Assembly (NCBI GenBank): GCA_018266175.1
Contig: JAFEAY010000003.1
Coordinates: 62,001 to 126,000, forward strand
Source: Candidatus Dependentiae bacterium
Lineage (GTDB): Bacteria; Babelota; Babeliae; Babelales; RVW-14
Reading direction: 5' to 3'
DNA length: 64,000 bases
Shown here: one piece after another, positions 60,318 to 64,000 of the stretch
How positions within the stretch are numbered: the first letter of the stretch is position 1
Layout of the letters: the number at the start of each line of letters is the position of its first letter
The notes under the pieces: generated by a model
Told to the model about the DNA's origin: nothing
Database searches by the model: none
What the model saw: the letters and a program-made list of their open reading frames with translations, nothing else
Translations under genes and position numbers: made by a program

Positions 60318-61691
60318 CTAATATCCTTCTTGAAAATCCTCAAACCGAGAAACTTCTCCTCGAAAGCGCGTATGAAACGAACCGGTTGGACCGTTACGCT
60401 GCTTACCAATAATAATTTCGGTAAGCTCTGGATTATCTGTATCTGGATTATAAACGACATCTCGATAGATAAAGAAGATTACGTCACCATCTTGCTCAAT
60501 CGCTCCAGATTCACGCAAGTCGGAAAGCATAGGCCGCTTATCCATACGAGTTTCAAGCGAACGCGAAAGCTGAGAAAGTGCAAGGATTGGGATACCAAGC
60601 TCTTTGGCAAGCGCCTTAAGAGCACGTGAAATTGCAGAAATTTCTTGTGTTCTATTTTCATGACGAACATGCGAATTAATAAGCTGAAGATAATCGATAA
60701 CAATCAACTTGATATCCGCTTGTGCTTTGAGCTTACGTGCTTTTGCTCGCAACTCCATAATATTAAGCGATGGAGTGTCATCAATAAAAACTTTTGCTTC
60801 CGCAAGCTTTGCTGCGGTATTGGTCAACTCCATCCACTCGTCAGAAGAAACCGAAGCATTTTTAATCTTCTGGTGCGGAATATTCGACTCAGAAGAAAGC
60901 ATACGCAGCACCAATTGTTCAGATGACATTTCAAGCGAAAAAACACCTACTGAATGACCTGCATGCCAGGCATTTAATGCCATATTTAAGGCGAATGCCG
61001 TTTTACCCATCGAAGGGCGCGCCGCCAAGATAAGGAGGTCGCCCTTCTGCATTCCAGAAGTCATCTTATCAAAGCCTGCAAATCCTGATGGAACACCCGT
61101 TACTCCTTCACGCGATGTTTTAACTTGTGCTAAATGTTGAAAGGTTTTTTTGAGCAGAATATCTAGCTGTACAAATGACTGAGCTGCAAGCTTGTTAGAA
61201 ATTTGAAAAATTTTCTTTTCAGCCTCATCAAGCACACCATCAATGTCTTCGATGCTTTGAGCATAGCAAGTACCAATAATATCCGCAGCCGAATGAATCA
61301 AATCACGCAGGACAGCTTTATCTTTAACAATTTTTGCATGCTGCTGAATCAGTCCAATCGAAGGAATATCTTCCTGCAACTCAAGCAGATAAGCAATTCC
61401 ACCAGCTTCATCAAGCATCGCTCGCGTTGAAAGATAATCTTGCAGCACAACCAAATCAACTTTTTGATTGCTTTGTGCAAGCTCCATGATCGCTTGATAA
61501 ATAAGCTGATGAGAACGTAGATAATAATCTGCTGGCTTCAAAATATCTGAAACAAGCGTTAAGTTTTCATCGTTGAGTAAAATTGCCGCCAGAACCGATT
61601 TTTCGGCTTCAATGCTTGTTGGTAAACTCTTTCCAATGATCGTCTCTGGAGCATGCTGTTCACGCCGCCTCGGTTTTGCCGCTATTTGCAC
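60318..61691 (-). CDS. dnaB: Replicative DNA helicase DnaB
   Basis: 457 residues. N-terminal helical domain (LPTSIEAEKSVLAAILLNDE), linker, RecA-like motor with Walker A LAARPSMGKTAFALNMALNA, H2/Walker B IKLIVIDYLQLI, and DLRESGAIEQDGDVIFFIYR. GTG start at 61691 with AAGGGG upstream. Unwinds DNA at the fork. No intein or insertion. Confidence 0.97.
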   Translation of the reverse strand: MQIAAKPRRREQHAPETIIGKSLPTSIEAEKSVLAAILLNDENLTLVSDILKPADYYLRSHQLIYQAIMELAQSNQKVDLVVLQDYLSTRAMLDEAGGIAYLLELQEDIPSIGLIQQHAKIVKDKAVLRDLIHSAADIIGTCYAQSIEDIDGVLDEAEKKIFQISNKLAAQSFVQLDILLKKTFQHLAQVKTSREGVTGVPSGFAGFDKMTSGMQKGDLLILAARPSMGKTAFALNMALNAWHAGHSVGVFSLEMSSEQLVLRMLSSESNIPHQKIKNASVSSDEWMELTNTAAKLAEAKVFIDDTPSLNIMELRAKARKLKAQADIKLIVIDYLQLINSHVRHENRTQEISAISRALKALAKELGIPILALSQLSRSLETRMDKRPMLSDLRESGAIEQDGDVIFFIYRDVVYNPDTDNPELTEIIIGKQRNGPTGSFHTRFRGEVSRFEDFQEGY

Positions 61692-61790
61692 TATCTGGCC
61701 CCTTTATCAGATCTATATTCTTCAAACATTATTCATGGTGAGGGGTCGCCGCAGCAATGGTTATAAAGCAACGGCGAACGTACAGAATCA

Positions 61791-62240
61791 CTATGCTTCT
61801 TTTGAAACAACTTTAAGCGTTAACTGTGGTTTAAGCTTAGAAGAAATTTTAATGGTAACCTTATGTTCACCAACTTCTTTGATTGCCTTTGGAAAGTCAA
61901 CTTGTTTTTTATTGATAGCAACTTCTTTGGCCTTCAACAAATCAACAATCTCATCAGCAGAAACTGAACCGTACAATTTGCCATCATCGTGAGTTTTTTC
62001 TTTGATGACCAATTGGATATTTTTAATCCGTTCAGCAAGCATTGCAGCCTTAGTTGAAATCACCTCTGCGGTAACTTTTTCTTTAATCTGTTTTTGTTTA
62101 AGGAAAGCGATATTTTCATCAGTAACTTTGACTGCAAGTTTGCGTGGAAACAAGAAATTTTGCGCATAGCCATCAGAAACGGTAATAATCTGACCGTTCA
62201 TGCCAACTTTCTCAACATCTTTGAGCATGTATACTTTCAT
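61791..62240 (-). CDS. rplI: Ribosomal protein bL9
   Basis: 149 residues: MKVYMLKDVEKVGMNGQIIT, then NFLFPRKLAVKVTDENIAFL and the C-terminal domain with LYGSVSADEIVDLL. AAAGGA is well placed. Upstream of dnaB as in many genomes, though rpsF/rpsR are missing here. Confidence 0.96.
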   Translation of the reverse strand: MKVYMLKDVEKVGMNGQIITVSDGYAQNFLFPRKLAVKVTDENIAFLKQKQIKEKVTAEVISTKAAMLAERIKNIQLVIKEKTHDDGKLYGSVSADEIVDLLKAKEVAINKKQVDFPKAIKEVGEHKVTIKISSKLKPQLTLKVVSKEA

Positions 62241-62317
62241 GGATATCCTTTCAGGAATGCTTATAAAAGCATCATAATAGACTTTTCAATACTCGCACGA
62301 GTATACCAAGAGTTTGC

Positions 62318-63622
62318 TCAAAATCCTAGGCGGTTTACGCTGCATTTATTACTCATTAATTCATGTGAAATTGAAATCACCGGCAACCCAATCCAGGCAC
62401 CACGCAAGCACCCCGCAAGCAACAAAACTCGTTTGAACGACCCGATGAACCAACTATCATTCACTAACCACACCACGCATGTCGATTTTTCACCACACAC
62501 CCAACGTCTGAAGCAACGAGTTGTATGTGAAAAAATAAATTCAGAACAAACTTGAGGCAAAACAATGCAATCACTTGCAATGGCAAAGCGCTTGTTGTAG
62601 GAGGAATTTTTTCCGTACACAAACATTTCCTGTTGTTCAGACAACAAGCTTGCCTTAGAATGTAAAGTTGACCATGCATAGGGAATATGCTCAATGAAAG
62701 GAACAAGATGTTTTTTGACATAGATTTTTTTTATACGACACTGTTGGATTAAAAATGCTGCTTGATAAACATTCTGGCCACATTGATAATACGCCCCGAG
62801 CAATAGGCTCGCATCATGCGAAATTGCAGATCCCCACAAAGCTACAAGCTCTGGATAATTATTAAGCGGAAATGGAAAAAAGCTTTCTGCCCCGCAATAG
62901 ATAGCCGTTTTTATATTTTTTTTTTGATGTTTCAAAGAGCTTTGTATATCGCACAACTGGTGATAAATTTTTTGCCCCAAAGAACTCGGGTCTACCTGAT
63001 GCTTATTCTGCTGAGTCACCATCGGCTTGAGAGAGATTATGCTACAGCTGGCTGGTAAAGGGTCGTAAAAATGGTTTGGCCCAACAACCAATGAACTCAC
63101 CAAACAGACAAGTTTAACAAACCACCGATAGGCACAAAGCGGAATCAGAGGATTGAGCAATGGATAGCCGTCGCCACTGGCCAAAATCAACGCACCAATA
63201 TCTCCAAACCACATAAAATAACTCAACGTAGCAAACAGATAAATCGTCAGACGAACAAAGGTGCGCCGTGCATACCAACCGATAAACATCATGCTACCAA
63301 CCCACCAAGCACTGGTGAAAGCAAAGTATGAGCAGAGCAAACCATAGGCCCCTAGTTTGAACAAAAACGATCGCTCTGAAAAATGATATAAAACAGACCA
63401 GACCCAATACAACTGGGGAAAAAAAACAAGCACGCCCCACCACAATCCAAACCAAAAGCCTTTACTCACCACAACAGATCGCGATATATTTTTTATTGCT
63501 AGCAGACTGTATAAAAAAAAAATAATGCCAACAACAGCACCAAACCCAAAGTAATCGGGCATAAAAAATGCGGCGTTAAAAAGAATTGCCCAGAGTAAAG
63601 TAGTCAACCACAAAGCCATCAT
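62318..63622 (-). CDS. lnt: Apolipoprotein N-acyltransferase (Lnt), divergent
   Basis: About 434 residues from ATG 63622 (a TTG at 63631 is in frame). Seven or so membrane helices (for example FGFGAVVGIIFFLYSLLAIK, KGFWFGLWWGVLVFFPQLYW) are followed by a nitrilase-type domain with the three catalytic residues in order: Glu246 in GAESFFPFP, Lys303 in IYVKKHLVPFIEHIPY, Cys359 in PQVCSEFIF, plus WLVNDSWFIGS. Lnt adds the third acyl chain to lipoproteins; the window's lipoproteins fit. It starts 11 bp after the upstream EEP-family gene. Confidence 0.85.
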   Translation of the reverse strand: MMALWLTTLLWAILFNAAFFMPDYFGFGAVVGIIFFLYSLLAIKNISRSVVVSKGFWFGLWWGVLVFFPQLYWVWSVLYHFSERSFLFKLGAYGLLCSYFAFTSAWWVGSMMFIGWYARRTFVRLTIYLFATLSYFMWFGDIGALILASGDGYPLLNPLIPLCAYRWFVKLVCLVSSLVVGPNHFYDPLPASCSIISLKPMVTQQNKHQVDPSSLGQKIYHQLCDIQSSLKHQKKNIKTAIYCGAESFFPFPLNNYPELVALWGSAISHDASLLLGAYYQCGQNVYQAAFLIQQCRIKKIYVKKHLVPFIEHIPYAWSTLHSKASLLSEQQEMFVYGKNSSYNKRFAIASDCIVLPQVCSEFIFSHTTRCFRRWVCGEKSTCVVWLVNDSWFIGSFKRVLLLAGCLRGAWIGLPVISISHELMSNKCSVNRLGF

Positions 63623-63633
63623 GCTCTTCAAAA

Positions 63634-64000
63634 TTAAGACTGGGCAGGAATTTTTATATCCATAATAACCGGCAAATGATCACTTGCTGCATCATACCAA
63701 ACATAGCAACCATCTATTTTTAAATCCCAATTTTTAAGGTACAAAAAGTCGACAACCGTCCCGGTCCAGACAGTAAATTTTGGCGCTGAAATTTGTGCCC
63801 AAGAAAAACAATCACTAAATCCATTACTTTCAAGGTGTGCAGAAACTGCAACAGGAACTGGATCTATCCCACGGCTTTTATGCTCGGCAACAAGAAGGTC
63901 CCATGCAAGCTTTCCGCTTACTTCATATTGATAATCTTTTTGCCTATTTTCGTTAAAGTCTGCTCCAATTAAAATATTTCTTTGGTCCCCCTCACTATCA
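63634..64000 (-). CDS. Endonuclease/exonuclease/phosphatase family protein, 5' end outside the window
   Basis: The C-terminal 122 codons are present. Motifs ILIGADFNENRQ and VWYDAASDHLPVIMDIKIP are the Asp-Asn and SDH signatures of the EEP (DNase I/ExoIII/Mg-phosphodiesterase) superfamily. It could be a nuclease or a sphingomyelinase-like phosphodiesterase; the missing N-terminus would decide, including whether a signal peptide exists. It ends 11 bp before the lnt ATG. Confidence 0.85.
   Translation of the reverse strand, partial: DSEGDQRNILIGADFNENRQKDYQYEVSGKLAWDLLVAEHKSRGIDPVPVAVSAHLESNGFSDCFSWAQISAPKFTVWTGTVVDFLYLKNWDLKIDGCYVWYDAASDHLPVIMDIKIPAQS

Noticed and set aside
1-64000. CRISPR arrays, tmRNA, RNase P RNA, rRNA, insertion sequences, prophage
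   Set aside because: No regular spaced repeats, none of the hallmark RNA strings, and no transposase or phage structural genes were seen. The one tyrosine recombinase looks like a chromosomal Xer.

Overview
The window looks like a piece of a low-GC, Gram-negative, host-dependent bacterium. The best fit I can infer is the Dependentiae (TM6, Babela-like) group. The reasons are the many small ankyrin-repeat proteins with signal peptides, an outer-membrane toolkit (lpxI, lpxA, an LptF/LptG permease, a divergent Lnt, two MacA-type adaptors), sparse tRNA content (one tRNA in 64 kb), and secreted cysteine-peptidase-like proteins. The phylum is inferred from protein character only, because no rRNA gene is present.

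Layout. 0-7.3 kb (mostly minus strand): an unknown gene cut by the left edge, lpxI / GnnA-like oxidoreductase / lpxA, tRNA-Gln, spoVG, rsmH, a lipoprotein with a duplicated domain, and dnaA. 7.4-19.2 kb: envelope and secreted proteins (TPR lipoprotein, thioredoxin-fold protein without CXXC, repeat protein with an acidic Ser-Asp tail, M3 oligopeptidase with a lipoprotein signal, a 56-residue Lys-rich lipoprotein, rsmG), then four ankyrin genes in tandem and a secreted GNAT-like protein. 19.4-30 kb: an AAA/DUF4143 ATPase behind a perfect 21-bp inverted repeat, a five-gene MacAB-like array with one ATPase, two permeases and two adaptors, a frameshifted gene, a secreted cysteine-peptidase-like protein, and dnaK. 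30-31.3 kb: a non-coding, strongly G-skewed tract with a GC-rich hairpin and DnaA-box-like tandem sites. 31.4-35 kb: a secreted Pro-rich protein, a flippase-like membrane protein and a membrane-anchored helical protein.

35.4-55.9 kb is mainly a plus-strand housekeeping run: carD, miaA, ppiD-like, recA, infC-rpmI-rplT, zapB-like/zapA, rny, ymdB-like, lptF-like, an EamA transporter, (gmk on minus), an OTU-like membrane-anchored protein, proS, a xer recombinase, dnaN and recF, with two ankyrin/secreted genes on minus. 55.8-59.6 kb is a second accessory patch: three ankyrin genes, two copies of a 55-nt hairpin element, and a broken ORF beside strong hairpins. 59.8-64 kb is a minus-strand operon: an EEP-family gene cut by the right edge, lnt, rplI, dnaB, ruvC.

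How the genes may work together (inference). Core replication, translation and envelope genes are interleaved with exported proteins whose folds (ankyrin, OTU/papain-like peptidase, GNAT) suit acting on host proteins. The strongest leads are the two exported Cys...HisTrp...AspSer proteins (27 kb and 48 kb), the hairpin that buries the ribosome binding site of the DUF4143 ATPase (19.4 kb), and the G-skewed non-coding tract at 30.4-31.0 kb.
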